From Verrucomicrobiota bacterium JB022 (GTDB lineage: Bacteria; Verrucomicrobiota; Verrucomicrobiia; Opitutales; Oceanipulchritudinaceae): a stretch of DNA of 64,000 nucleotides. Location: the NCBI GenBank assembly GCA_030673845.1, contig JAUTCQ010000013.1, positions 164,001 to 228,000 on the forward strand. Direction: 5' to 3'. A program made the position numbers and the translations under genes. Below are positions 50,758-60,417 of the stretch, in pieces. How positions within the stretch are numbered: the first letter of the stretch is position 1; every line of letters starts with the position of its first letter. Under the pieces are notes generated by a model that saw nothing but the letters and a program-made list of their open reading frames with translations, searched no databases and was not told where the DNA came from.

Positions 50758-51216
50758 ATGATGCCGCGTTGCGTTCGCTACCTGATGATCCTGGCCGGGC
50801 TCTGCCTCGCCCTGCCCTTGCGGGCGGCGGAGTGGCGGGAGACCCAGGACCTGCCAACCGTGCTGCAGGAGGCCCAAGCCAAGGGCCGCTACGTCTACCT
50901 TGCCTTTCTCGGGCTGGAGTGGTCGGTCGCGAGTCGCAAATGGTGGCAGGAAGTCGGTCAGCAGCCGGAGTTTCTGAAGTTTGCCGACGAACGCATGATT
51001 CTCGTGCTGGCCAACGGCACCGCGCGCAAGCTGCCCAAGGAGGAGGAAGCCGCCTACCAGGCCCTCGTGCAGCATTACGACGTGCAGGCCTACCCCGCGT
51101 TTTACATCCTCGCGCCCGATGGCTCGGTGCTGTTGCAACACGGCACCACCCCGGCCAGCCCCGCCCAATACCTCCAGGCGCTCGACACCCTGCTCGTTCC
51201 CCTTTCGCCCCAGTAG
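50758..51216 (+). CDS. Exported thioredoxin-fold protein lacking the CxxC motif
   Basis: This is a 152-residue protein with a signal peptide (YLMILAGLCLALPLRAA). The rest has the thioredoxin-fold pattern: YVYLAFLGLEWSVASRKWWQ where redox proteins have WCxxC, and VQAYPAFYILAPDG with the cis-Pro. The only cysteines are in the signal peptide, so it cannot be a disulfide oxidoreductase; a binding or structural role is inferred. It precedes the mntR-like gene by seven bases and is probably cotranscribed. Either of two tandem ATGs may start it. Confidence 0.75.
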   Translation: MMPRCVRYLMILAGLCLALPLRAAEWRETQDLPTVLQEAQAKGRYVYLAFLGLEWSVASRKWWQEVGQQPEFLKFADERMILVLANGTARKLPKEEEAAYQALVQHYDVQAYPAFYILAPDGSVLLQHGTTPASPAQYLQALDTLLVPLSPQ

Positions 51217-51223
51217 GCACCGC

Positions 51224-51889
51224 ATGGCGACTCCCACTTCCACCGTCGAAGATTACCTGAAGGAGATCTACCTCGCGCAGGAGCGGCAGGGCGACCGACC
51301 CGTCGCAATGGGCGAAGTGGCGCGCAGCCTGGGCGTCGTGCCCGGTACCGCCACCGCCATGATCAAGAACCTCGCACGCCGCGGCTGGGCCGAGTATTCC
51401 CCCCGCGTGGGGGTGCGGCTGACGGACGACGGCGAGGCGATGGCACTCAACATGATCCGCCGCCACCGCCTGCTGGAACTCTTCCTCGTGAAAACGCTCG
51501 GGCTCGACTGGTCGGAGATCCACGAAGAGGCGGAGCAGCTCGAGCACGCCATCTCCGAGCGGGTGCTGGATGCGATGGACAATTTCCTTGGCCGCCCGAC
51601 CACCGACCCGCATGGCGACCCGATCCCGAGCGCCAACGGCAAGATGCGCAAGCGCAAGCTGGTGGCGCTGCACGAGTGCCCGGTGGGTGAAAGCGCCAAA
51701 GTGGCCCGCATCACCGATCAGGACAGTGATTTCCTGCAATTCGTTGAAGTCCAGGGGCTCAAACCCGGCACCGAGCTGACGGTCAAGGGTCGCCTGCCCG
51801 GTGCCGACGCTACCACGATCGAACTCGGCACGACCACCGTCACCCTCGGCACCCGCGCGGCCGAGAAGATCCTCGTGGAAGTACAGTAG
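51224..51889 (+). CDS. DtxR/MntR family metal-dependent repressor
   Basis: This is a 221-residue regulator. The winged helix spans about 5-65 (TVEDYLKEIYLAQE, GEVARSLGVVPGTATAMIKN, PRVGVRLTDDGEAMALNMIR), and the dimerisation/metal domain about 70-140 (RRHRLLELFLVKTLGLDWSE, HEEAEQLEHAISERVLDAMD with E..EH ligands). A C-terminal FeoA-like SH3 domain (LHECPVGESAKVARITDQDS) completes it. Family members sense Mn2+ or Fe2+ and repress uptake genes. Close to, but not in, the metal operon, whose own repressor lacks the SH3 domain. Confidence 0.92.
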   Translation: MATPTSTVEDYLKEIYLAQERQGDRPVAMGEVARSLGVVPGTATAMIKNLARRGWAEYSPRVGVRLTDDGEAMALNMIRRHRLLELFLVKTLGLDWSEIHEEAEQLEHAISERVLDAMDNFLGRPTTDPHGDPIPSANGKMRKRKLVALHECPVGESAKVARITDQDSDFLQFVEVQGLKPGTELTVKGRLPGADATTIELGTTTVTLGTRAAEKILVEVQ

Positions 51890-51907
51890 TTCGGGCCGTC
51901 GCCCAAG

Positions 51908-51936
51908 AAAAAGGCGACTCCGTCTCCGAAGCCGCC
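51908..51936 (-). terminator. Probable terminator of the RND operon
   Basis: On the minus strand an imperfect GGCGGCTTC / GAGTCGCC stem is followed by TTTTTC, 25-50 bases after the permease stop. Confidence 0.5.
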
Positions 51937-51960
51937 TGAAGTGGTAAACTATCGCCCGGA

Positions 51961-54900
51961 TCAATCCGGCATTTCGACGCGGCGGGGCCCGCCTTCGAGG
52001 CGTTGCTGTTCGAGGTGCTCTTCGCGCGAGATTTCGCCGCTGAGGCGGGCACCGAGCACCAGCAGGCAGGGCGTCAGTACGAGCGTCAGCACGGTGGCGA
52101 AGGCCAGGCCGAAGGCGATCGAGGTCGAAAGCTGCACCCACCATTGGCTCGACGGCGCGTTGTAGCTGACCTTGAAGTTCACGAAGTCGATATTGAGCTT
52201 CAGCACCATCGGCATCAGGCCGAGAATCGTCGTCACGGTCGTCAGCATCACCGGGCGCAAACGTTGCGCGCAGCAGCGCAGCGCCGCCTCAAAGCTGTGG
52301 AGGCCGCGTTTGTGCAGGCTGTCGAAGGTGTCGATGAGCACGATGTTGTTGTTGACCACGATACCCGCCAGCGCGATGACCCCGATGCCGTTCATGACCA
52401 CGCCAAAGGGCTGGTGCGTGATGAGCAGGCCGAGGAACACCCCGATGGTCGAAAACAACACCGCCAGCAGGATCAACAGCGACTGGTAGATGCTGTTGAA
52501 CTGCGTGACGAGGATGATGAACATGATCGCCATGGCGACGAGGAAGGCCTGCGAGAGGAACGCCATCGACTCGGCCTGGTCTTCGTTCTGGCCGCGGAAG
52601 CGCACGCTGAGGCCCTCCGGGATGTCGTAGTTCTGCGCCCAGTCCTGCAGCTCGCGCACCTTCGTGTCGGTCAGGTAGCCCTCATCGACATTGGCGGTCA
52701 CGCGGAGCACCCGGCGGGCGTCGACGCGTTCGATCTGGCCGACTTTCTCCGCCGGGGCGAAATCGACGAAGTTCTTGAGCGGCACGACGCCTTGGGTGGT
52801 CGTCACCTTGAGGTTGCCGATCTCGGTCAAGTGGCGGTTGCCTTCGGGGAAGCGGACGCGGATATCGACCTCGTCGTCGGCATAATCCGGGCGGTAAGTG
52901 CCCAGCATGAGGCCATTGGTAACAAACTGCACGTAGCTGCCCACCGTCGCGATGTCGGCCCCGTAACGGGCGGCTTCCGAGCGGTCGACCAACACCTGCC
53001 ACTCCACACCGGGCACCGGGCGGCTGTCGTCCACGTCTTTCAGGCCCTCGGTCGTTTCGAGGATGCCGCGCACGGTGCGCACGGCCTGTTCCAGCAGCTC
53101 GGGGCTGTGGCTGGAAAGCTCGATCTGCACGTCCTTGCCCTGGGGCGGGCCGGCCTCGGCCGCCTGTTGCTCCACCACCACCCCGGGGATGCCCACGAGG
53201 AAGGGCTTTACGTTGGCCAAGATACTCTCCCATTGGGCCTGCTGCCCGGAAACGCCGTCGCCAAAGTTCAGGTAAACGCGGCCGACCAAGGTATTTTCTT
53301 CCAACAGGCCGCCATCCGGCACCGGGCCCATGCGGTAGGAGACGAAGCGGATCTCGTCCGTCTTCTCCAGCGCAGCCTTCAGGTCTTTAAGAATTGCGCC
53401 ATCACTCTGCAGCGAGCCGCCCTTATCGGTGCGGACGACGCGGATGTGGCCGCGCGCCGCTTCGCCTTCCGGCTCCACAAAGGAAATCGAGAGGTTCTCG
53501 CGCTCTTCCATCACCTCGCGGGCCGCTTCCTTGAGCTGCGCCCAGGTGTAGGTGGGCGGCGGAGACGCCTCTTCACCTTCCTTGGCAGGAGGCACAATCG
53601 GCTTTCTCATCATCTTCTCGAGCAAGTTACGGTTGTCGACTACGCCAGGGATCAGCGTCATGTCGCCGATCATCTTTTCGCCCGTCTGCAACTGAGAGCC
53701 GCTTTCGATCAGAGAGCCTGCCACCGGGCGCACCAGCGCGATACGGTCGACCAGCCCTTGCAGGTTGCGCTCGAGGCGGGTACCGCCCAGCGGCACGCGG
53801 CTGCGCACCGCCAAGCCAAGGTCGTAGCCCTCGGCGGCGGGGATCGTCTCGTAGGCAAAGTCCGTAATGCCGTTGGAGCGCAGCTCGATTTCGCGCAGGA
53901 GGGCAAAGCCGGTCTGGCGCTGGTCCCAATCGAGGAAATTGAGCTGGATGAGGCCGTGGGTGTCTTCCGTGACGCCGTCGCCCGTGAGGCTGATGCCAGA
54001 GCGGGCCACCACCGACTCGATGCCGGGCACTTGCGCGATCCGGCGCTCCACTTCCTGCACCTGGCGGTCGATCTCGTCGATCGAAAGATTGCCGCGCGTA
54101 CGGACTTTGATCGTCGCCGTCTCCGGGTCGACGTTGGGGAAGAATTCCACGCCCTTGCCAAAGGTAAAGTAGATCGGAATGACCAGCAGGAAGAGCAGGA
54201 TCATGCCGAACAGGATCTTGACCGGGTGGTGCAGCGCACGATTGAGCACGCGCACGTAGGTGCCCGTGAGGCCGCCGATGGAGAGGATGTCGCCACCCTC
54301 CGCCGCCGCGAGCGACTTCATTTGCGCCTCGCTGGCCGGGCCGGGCTTACCCCAGAAGGAGCCCATCACCGGCACGAAAATAAGGGCCATCACGAGCGAA
54401 GCCGAGAGTGTGGCGATGAGCGTGATGGGCAGGAACTTCATGAACTCGCCCACGATGCCGGGCCAGAAGAGCAGCGGCATGAAGGCGGCCAGCGTCGTGG
54501 CGGTCGAGGAAATGATCGGCCAGGCCATGCGTTGAGAGGCGATGGCGTAGGCCTCCTTGCGGTGCAGACCCTCGTTCATCTTCCGGTCGGCCAGCTCCGT
54601 CACCACAATGGCGCCGTCGACGAGCATCCCCACCGCCATGATCAGCGAGAAGAGCACGATCATATTGACCGTTAGCCCCATGAAATAAAGGATGAGAATG
54701 CCAGCGAGGAACGAACCGGGGATCGCGATGCCCACCAGCAGACCGCCCCGGATGCCGAGCGCGATGATGCACACCACCATCACCAGCAGGATCGCGCTGA
54801 TGACGTTGTTCTGCAGATCGAGCAACATGCTGCGGATGTCGTCGGACTGGTCTTGCGAAAACGTGACCTCCATGCCTTCGGGCCAACGCGCACTCTCCTG

Positions 54901-55809
54901 CTTCACTACCTCACGCACCTGGTCGACCGCGCTGACGAGGTTTTCGCCCACGCGCTTTTTCACGTAGAGGTTGAGCGCGGGCTGCCCGTTGAGGCGCGAA
55001 AAGCCGTCCGGGTCCTTGAAAGTCGGGCGCACCGTGGCGATGTCGCGCACGCGGATCACCGTATCGCCCACCGTTTTGATCGGCAGATTGAAAAACTCCT
55101 CCGGCGCCTCGAAGAGGCCAGGGACCTTCACCGGCAGCCGGCCCGTGCCGCTGTCGAGGTCGCCCGCAGCCACCAGCACGTTGTTGCGCGAAGCGGCCTG
55201 GCCGATTTCGTTGAGGTTGAGCTGGTAGGTGTCGAACATCAGCGGATCGACCACGATCTCGACCACTTCTTCGCGCAGGCCGCCGATGTCGACTTCGAGC
55301 ACTTCGGAAATGCCTTCGATCGCGTCGCGCAAGTCCTTGGCCGTGCGGACGAGCTGGCGCTCGGGGATGTTGCCGGAGAGCGAGACCACGACCACGGGCA
55401 TGAGGGCGAGGTTGACTTCGTTGACCGTCGGCTCGTCGGTCTCTTCCGGCAGCTCGGCCTTGGCGATGTCGACCGCCTCCCGCACGTCCTGCAGGGCGGT
55501 GTCGATGTCCATCCCGGCCTGGAATTCGAGCATGACGTTGGCACCGCTCTGGTAGGCGGTGGCGGTCATTTCCTTGAGCCCGTCCATGCCGCGCAGCTCT
55601 TTTTCCATCGGCCGGATCAGCATGCGCTCCGCGTCTTCGGGCGAGATGCCCTCGTGGTGCATGCTGACGTATACGATCGGGATCGTGATGTCGGGCTGCG
55701 ACTCCTTGGGAATGGAGACGTAGGCAATGGTACCGGCCACGAGGACCAGCAGGAAGACGAGCATCACCGTGCGCCCACGCGAGAGGACGCCTGAAATTAT
55801 CTGGTTCAT
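51961..55809 (-). CDS. Efflux RND transporter permease
   Basis: This is a 1282-residue inner-membrane RND pump (AcrB/hydrophobe type), longer than the usual about 1030 residues because of extended periplasmic loops (for example around 680-830). Landmarks are the N-terminus MNQIISGVLSRGRTVMLVFL, TM4 GMLVDGAIVVTELADRKM with the proton-relay Asp region, and the C-terminal half with FGVVMNGIGVIALAGIVVNN. It exports drugs or other amphiphiles with the adaptor encoded just upstream and an outer-membrane channel not in the window. Forms an operon with the adaptor gene (39 bases). Confidence 0.93.
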   Translation of the reverse strand: MNQIISGVLSRGRTVMLVFLLVLVAGTIAYVSIPKESQPDITIPIVYVSMHHEGISPEDAERMLIRPMEKELRGMDGLKEMTATAYQSGANVMLEFQAGMDIDTALQDVREAVDIAKAELPEETDEPTVNEVNLALMPVVVVSLSGNIPERQLVRTAKDLRDAIEGISEVLEVDIGGLREEVVEIVVDPLMFDTYQLNLNEIGQAASRNNVLVAAGDLDSGTGRLPVKVPGLFEAPEEFFNLPIKTVGDTVIRVRDIATVRPTFKDPDGFSRLNGQPALNLYVKKRVGENLVSAVDQVREVVKQESARWPEGMEVTFSQDQSDDIRSMLLDLQNNVISAILLVMVVCIIALGIRGGLLVGIAIPGSFLAGILILYFMGLTVNMIVLFSLIMAVGMLVDGAIVVTELADRKMNEGLHRKEAYAIASQRMAWPIISSTATTLAAFMPLLFWPGIVGEFMKFLPITLIATLSASLVMALIFVPVMGSFWGKPGPASEAQMKSLAAAEGGDILSIGGLTGTYVRVLNRALHHPVKILFGMILLFLLVIPIYFTFGKGVEFFPNVDPETATIKVRTRGNLSIDEIDRQVQEVERRIAQVPGIESVVARSGISLTGDGVTEDTHGLIQLNFLDWDQRQTGFALLREIELRSNGITDFAYETIPAAEGYDLGLAVRSRVPLGGTRLERNLQGLVDRIALVRPVAGSLIESGSQLQTGEKMIGDMTLIPGVVDNRNLLEKMMRKPIVPPAKEGEEASPPPTYTWAQLKEAAREVMEERENLSISFVEPEGEAARGHIRVVRTDKGGSLQSDGAILKDLKAALEKTDEIRFVSYRMGPVPDGGLLEENTLVGRVYLNFGDGVSGQQAQWESILANVKPFLVGIPGVVVEQQAAEAGPPQGKDVQIELSSHSPELLEQAVRTVRGILETTEGLKDVDDSRPVPGVEWQVLVDRSEAARYGADIATVGSYVQFVTNGLMLGTYRPDYADDEVDIRVRFPEGNRHLTEIGNLKVTTTQGVVPLKNFVDFAPAEKVGQIERVDARRVLRVTANVDEGYLTDTKVRELQDWAQNYDIPEGLSVRFRGQNEDQAESMAFLSQAFLVAMAIMFIILVTQFNSIYQSLLILLAVLFSTIGVFLGLLITHQPFGVVMNGIGVIALAGIVVNNNIVLIDTFDSLHKRGLHSFEAALRCCAQRLRPVMLTTVTTILGLMPMVLKLNIDFVNFKVSYNAPSSQWWVQLSTSIAFGLAFATVLTLVLTPCLLVLGARLSGEISREEHLEQQRLEGGPRRVEMPD

Positions 55810-55848
55810 AGGAGCGAGGTAGGCCCGGCGAGCGGGCGAGATGAGACC

Positions 55849-56931
55849 CTATTGAAGAAAGGCGGTATTTTCCGCCTCAGGCTCTACGAGGTCACCTTCC
55901 TTGGTGAACCCTTGGCCCGAGGTGATAAGCTGGATCTGGTCGGGCAGGCCCGTGACCCAGATCGCATCGGGGGTGGAGCGGACGAGGTCGGCCTCGACGA
56001 AGCGCACCCGCTGCTCGTCGTCGACGTACTTGACGCCGAAGCGCCCGTCGTCGTCGATCGACACGTAGGCGATGGAGACGCGGTGGGCGGGCACCCGATC
56101 GGTCTCGATCACGATTTCGGCCGATTGGCCGGCGGGGATGCGCAGGTCGGAATTCGGCACCGTCAGCTCGACCGTAAAGGTGCGGGTCTGCGCATTGGCG
56201 AGGGCCGAGACATACGTGATCTCGCCCTGCACGCGGCGTCCGCCGGGCAGCACCGCTGCGGCCGACTCGCCCTCGTGCACCTGATTGATCTGCAGCTCCG
56301 TCACTTCGCCACGCACCACAATGGGGTCGAGCTCGAGCACCTGGGCCACCTGATCGCCCACGCCCACGTAGTCGCCCACTTCGACAAAGCGCTCCTGAAA
56401 GATGCCGGCGAAGGGAGCCTTGACCGTCGTCTTGCCGAGGTCGAGCTGCAGCGCCTCCAGCTCTTGCTGCGCCTGGCGGAAGGTCGCCCGCGCCTGCGCC
56501 ACACCAGACTCCGCCGTCAACGAACGCTCGGCCAGCCGCTGGGAGGCCTCGTATTGCAAGCGGGCCTGCTCCAGCGAAGCCTCTGCGCGCGCCACACGGG
56601 CCGCACGATCTTCGGGCGAAAGCCGGGCGAGCACGGTGCCCGCCTCGACGCGGGAGCCTTCGGCCGCCGGCGTCTCCTGGACCTGCCCCGGCGTCTCCGC
56701 CCGGATGGTCACCGCGCGATTAGCCGCAGTGTAACCAGCGGCGCGGATTTCACGGGCGATTTCTTCGGCTTGCAGTTCCACCACTTTTACCTTCATGATG
56801 GGAGGAGCTTGGGTATCGCCCAGTGGACCTTCTGCGGCAGGGGCTCCCCCACCGCAACCGGCATACAATAAAGTCAAGGCAAGGCCAGCGACAGCCAACA
56901 AGACACGGTTTGAAGAGATGCGAGCCTTCAT
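55849..56931 (-). CDS. Efflux RND transporter periplasmic adaptor (lipoprotein)
   Basis: This is a 360-residue membrane-fusion protein. A lipobox, TLLYAGC with the acylated Cys about residue 21, anchors it. It has the split lipoyl domain (AVTIRAETPGQVQETPAAEG, TVKAPFAGIFQERFVEVGDY), an alpha-helical hairpin between (ASLEQARLQYEASQRLAERS) and beta-barrel domains after. It bridges the RND pump to an outer-membrane channel. The start at 56931 is set by the signal sequence; the longer open frame lies in the AT-rich leader. Confidence 0.93.
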   Translation of the reverse strand: MKARISSNRVLLAVAGLALTLLYAGCGGGAPAAEGPLGDTQAPPIMKVKVVELQAEEIAREIRAAGYTAANRAVTIRAETPGQVQETPAAEGSRVEAGTVLARLSPEDRAARVARAEASLEQARLQYEASQRLAERSLTAESGVAQARATFRQAQQELEALQLDLGKTTVKAPFAGIFQERFVEVGDYVGVGDQVAQVLELDPIVVRGEVTELQINQVHEGESAAAVLPGGRRVQGEITYVSALANAQTRTFTVELTVPNSDLRIPAGQSAEIVIETDRVPAHRVSIAYVSIDDDGRFGVKYVDDEQRVRFVEADLVRSTPDAIWVTGLPDQIQLITSGQGFTKEGDLVEPEAENTAFLQ

Positions 56932-57139
56932 ACTAGTTTGAAACAAATGATCGTTTGAATCACCGAGGATAGGACGAGCCGGGGAAAAATCAATGGTAGA
57001 GACCGAGAAAGTGCAAGCAGTTCGTGGTACCGTCATGCTTCTTGAAGCCCAGCGCGGCTTCCACGCAGGAAAAAACAAAAAAACGCAGATTTTCTAAAAT
57101 AAGCCTTGCACAGGACGATCTATCATGTAGGTTAAGCAT

Positions 57140-57237
57140 CAAGAAATTTCCCGTAAGGGAGTTTTGGGGTAACATATAAGGAGTAGTGAAATAGAAAATA
57201 ATGGCTGGTAGTCTAGGGGTAGACTACCAGCCTTCTT
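57140..57237 (+). ncRNA. Candidate small RNA
   Basis: TTGCAC (57106-57111), 16 bases, TAGGTT (57128-57133) would start a plus-strand RNA near 57140. It contains a TCCC-GTAA-GGGA hairpin and ends in a 13-bp perfect stem GGCTGGTAGTCTA / TAGACTACCAGCC with TTCTT. No plus-strand gene follows. The stem could instead end the kinase transcript coming from the other side. Confidence 0.35.
57203..57237 (+). terminator. Strong terminator, possibly bidirectional
   Basis: A 13-bp perfect stem with a GGGG loop. T-rich sequence follows on the plus strand (TTCTTAATTTT) and also on the minus strand (ATTATTTTC), so it may also end the kinase mRNA. Confidence 0.75.
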
Positions 57238-57410
57238 AATTTTAAAGCCGGAGAATCGAGGCACGGCGGGTGCGTGCAAATCTCCGACTGCCACGAGACG
57301 ATGGGGATGCCGAGAGCACCCAAGGCAGTAGCGCAAAAGCCCTCTAAAACGGCCCTGGGCTCTGAACGCGCCTGGATGAAGCGCAGCGAGGCTCCTTTAC
57401 GACAACGGCT

Positions 57411-60269
57411 CTAGTAAGCCGGGATCCACTTTTCCAGCAGCTGGCGCAGCGTTTCGATCTGCACGGGCTTGCTGATATAGTCGTCCATCCCCACGGCGAG
57501 GCAGCGGTCGCGATCGCCTTCCAGGCGGTGGGCCGTCATGGCGACGATCGGGCGCAGGTGTTCAGGGTCGTGCTCTTTGCGGATGCGGCGGGCCACTTCA
57601 AAGCCGTCGATGTCCGGCAACTGGCAGTCGAGCAGCATCAGCTGGTGGCGGCCTTCCTTCCAGCGCTCGATCCCTTCCCGGCCGCTGCGCGCAATGTCCA
57701 CGCTGTAGCCGAGCTTGTTCAGGATCAAAGTGGCGACGCGCTGGTTGACCTGGTTGTCTTCCACCACGAGGACGCAGCCCCGGGCGTGGCCGTTGGCCGA
57801 AGGTGCCTCGACCATGATGGGCGGAATCGCCGGCGCTTCCTGCATCCGTGCGAGGCTCAGCTGCTGCAGGCGCTCGACCGTCGACTCCACCTCGGAAGCG
57901 TCCATTGGCGGGCCCTCCGGCAGCTCCACCTCAAAGAAAAAGCTCGTGCCCTTGCCCTCTTCGCTCTCGAACCACAGGCGCGCGTCCATCGCCTCCGCGA
58001 TCTGGCGCGAGATCGCGAGGCCGAGGCCGGTCCCTTCGCTGCTATTGGCGCGGTGCGCCTGCTGGAAGGCCTGGAACAGCTTGCCCTGTTGCTCCTGCGG
58101 GATGCCGAGACCGGAGTCCTGCACCTCATAGACAATGCGGATACGGCCACGCGTGGGCCGTTCCAGTACGCAGCGCAGGGCCACGAAGCCGTAGGGCGTG
58201 AACTTGAGGGCGTTGCCCAACAGGTTGATCACGATCTGGCTGATCCGGGCGGGATCTCCCAGCGCCACGTGGTCGTCCGCCGGGGCCGGCAGTTCGAGAT
58301 TGAAGGCGAGGCCACGCTGGCGGGCGTTGACGGTAAAGATCGAGGCAATCTGACGCGCCAGATCACCCGGCATGAAGGGCCGCTCGTCCAGCTCCAGCTT
58401 GCCTGCCTCCAGTTTGCTGTAGTCGAGAATGTCGTTGATGATCGCCAGCAGGACGTTCGAGCTCTGGTGGATGATGTCGGCGTACTCGCGCTGCGTGGCG
58501 CGCAGGTCGGACTCGCGCAACAGCTCGCTCGTGGCGATGATGCCGTTGAGCGGAGTGCGGATCTCGTGGCTCATGGTGGCCAGGAAGGTGCCTTTGGCCT
58601 GAGTCAGCTGCTCGGCCTTTTCCTTGGCTTCGGCCAGCTGCTGGGTGCGCTGCCGCACCTCGTGCTGGATGGCCTCGTGCCGCTGGAACATGGCCAGGCA
58701 AAGCAGCGAAAGCAGCGTGGTAAAGCCCACGCTGCCCAAAGTGATCGTCAAAGGGATCGACTCTTCAAACCACGGGATGTCGGGCATCTCGCCATCGAGC
58801 ATCAGGCCCCAGGTGCGGCCCGAGCTGGTGATCTCGACCCAGTTGCAATAGGCGCTACGACACTCCGCCGGCGCAGGCTGGCTCTCCAGCGGCAGTACCT
58901 CGCCCGGCATCACGGCCGAGAGCAGGATGGGCGACTTTCGATCCGTCACATCGTAGGCGATGACGCGGTAGCCCTGCTCGGGGCGTTCCTTCAACAGGCC
59001 GAGCAACACGTCGTCGATCCGCAGCACGACAGAAAAGAGCGCCACCCGGCCCGTCGGCATCTCGTTCAGCTCCGCCAGGTCGGGCACCGCCTCGGTCGCA
59101 AGGTAAATCACCGCCCCACGTCGCCCGTCACGCTCCTGCACCAGCTCCATCGGAGGAGACATGCGCGACTCGCCCGCCACCAAAGTGCCAAAAATGGCTT
59201 CGCCCGCCTCCCGGTGGTGCAACACGTCCAGCCCGAGAGAAGCCATGTTGCCGTCGAGCGGGTAGGTATAGGCGATCGGCACATGTGCCTTCACCGGAGA
59301 AGCAGCAGCGGCGGCCTCGTCCTGCGGGCGGATATAAATACGGTAATGGCGCCCATAGAGGGCGCGCTCCTCCGCCTCAAAAGCCTCGACACCGTCTGGT
59401 GCGACGATTGGCATCCACGTCACCGCCTGCACATCGCGCACCGATTGATGGATGTCGGTCGCCAGATTGCGAAACAGCTCCGGCGGCAGCTCATGGTTTA
59501 CGGCGTAGTGCCGGGCGAGCAGCTGGAGGTCTTGCGCGGCATTGTCGAGGCGCTGCTGCAGGCCCTTCTCGATCAGGCGCATCTCGCTCGCGTAGTAGGC
59601 CTCCTGCCGCTCCACATGCTGGCGGCAGTAGATCGCAAAAACGAGTGTCACGATGAGGATTGCCCCGCTGAGGAGACTGCCGAACGACAAGAGCCGGGTG
59701 GCCCATTCGTTGCGCGGCGTGCGGCTGAGGATCACCGCCAGCGGCAGCAACGCCACCAGACCCATCGTATCGCCTACCCACCACACGTTCCAGAAGTGCA
59801 GCGTCACGCCCGAGCGGTTGAAGACCATGAGCACGACGGCCACCCAGGTACAGCTGATCAGACCGCCGCCGGGCCCGGCCTTGAAGTAGAGTTCCAGCCA
59901 GTCCTTCGGGTTGCTGAGACGACCGCCCTTGACCATCAGGGGCCGCGTCCAGGCGTAGATGGCGGCCATCATCACGACGGGCCCGAGGGCCATCAGCGCG
60001 TATTCCAGAAAGTAATCCCACGGGCTCTCCTGCCACCGCGAGGGGATGTTGGTGATGTTGACCAGAAACTGCCCCAGGAACACGCCCGGCAGGATGCCGT
60101 AGCCATAGCGCATCACGCCGATCAAGGCGATGCCAGCCGCCGGCCAGAAAGGCGAAGGCAGGTTGGCAATGCCGAGCAGCCCCTGCGGGATCGTCAACCA
60201 TAGGCTAGCCGTCCCTACCAACCAGTAGAGGATCCCGAGTGCTATGGCATGAGGTAAGAGGCGGCCCAC
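57411..60269 (-). CDS. Hybrid sensor histidine kinase with MASE1 and CHASE domains
   Basis: This is a 952-residue inner-membrane kinase. The MASE1 sensor spans about 1-220 with eight helices (LGIANLPSPFWPAAGIALIG); then a CHASE-type extracellular loop (about 225-480, QAVTWMPIVAPDGVEAF, AYTYPLDGNMASLGLD) and another helix. The phosphoacceptor is His in FLATMSHEIRTPLNGIIATS. The ATPase domain has LLGNALKFTPYGFV, DSGLGIPQE and GTGLGLAISRQIAEAM. The C-terminal receiver has LVVEDNQVNQRVATLILNKL and the phospho-Asp in LMLLDCQLPDIDG. Start is GTG (60269) or TTG (60272). No response regulator gene is adjacent. Confidence 0.92.
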   Translation of the reverse strand: MGRLLPHAIALGILYWLVGTASLWLTIPQGLLGIANLPSPFWPAAGIALIGVMRYGYGILPGVFLGQFLVNITNIPSRWQESPWDYFLEYALMALGPVVMMAAIYAWTRPLMVKGGRLSNPKDWLELYFKAGPGGGLISCTWVAVVLMVFNRSGVTLHFWNVWWVGDTMGLVALLPLAVILSRTPRNEWATRLLSFGSLLSGAILIVTLVFAIYCRQHVERQEAYYASEMRLIEKGLQQRLDNAAQDLQLLARHYAVNHELPPELFRNLATDIHQSVRDVQAVTWMPIVAPDGVEAFEAEERALYGRHYRIYIRPQDEAAAAASPVKAHVPIAYTYPLDGNMASLGLDVLHHREAGEAIFGTLVAGESRMSPPMELVQERDGRRGAVIYLATEAVPDLAELNEMPTGRVALFSVVLRIDDVLLGLLKERPEQGYRVIAYDVTDRKSPILLSAVMPGEVLPLESQPAPAECRSAYCNWVEITSSGRTWGLMLDGEMPDIPWFEESIPLTITLGSVGFTTLLSLLCLAMFQRHEAIQHEVRQRTQQLAEAKEKAEQLTQAKGTFLATMSHEIRTPLNGIIATSELLRESDLRATQREYADIIHQSSNVLLAIINDILDYSKLEAGKLELDERPFMPGDLARQIASIFTVNARQRGLAFNLELPAPADDHVALGDPARISQIVINLLGNALKFTPYGFVALRCVLERPTRGRIRIVYEVQDSGLGIPQEQQGKLFQAFQQAHRANSSEGTGLGLAISRQIAEAMDARLWFESEEGKGTSFFFEVELPEGPPMDASEVESTVERLQQLSLARMQEAPAIPPIMVEAPSANGHARGCVLVVEDNQVNQRVATLILNKLGYSVDIARSGREGIERWKEGRHQLMLLDCQLPDIDGFEVARRIRKEHDPEHLRPIVAMTAHRLEGDRDRCLAVGMDDYISKPVQIETLRQLLEKWIPAY

Positions 60270-60417
60270 CAAAAGATAAGATCGTTTCGATCCGTGCCCA
60301 ATAAAGCCGGAGGTGAGAAATAATCAGTGGTTTTACCCTACATTTGCTGAAAACGCAGCAAATACTTATACTTTATAGTGAAACAGCTTACCCAAAAGCA
60401 AGATATACGCTATTACG

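Larger units (their letters stand above)
56932..57410. other. Gap between RND adaptor and histidine kinase
   Basis: This 480-base gap holds, close to the adaptor ATG, an AAAC-N8-GTTT dyad (56941-56956) of the kind bound by TetR-type repressors. The strong hairpin at 57203-57237 and a promoter-like sequence before it follow. Bases about 57240-57410, downstream of the kinase stop, show no ORF or structure I can support. Confidence 0.4.

Noticed and set aside
57201-57239. 12-codon ORF starting at ATG 57201 behind AAGGAG
   Set aside because: The spacing from the Shine-Dalgarno is about 17 bases and the ORF is formed by the terminator stem itself.
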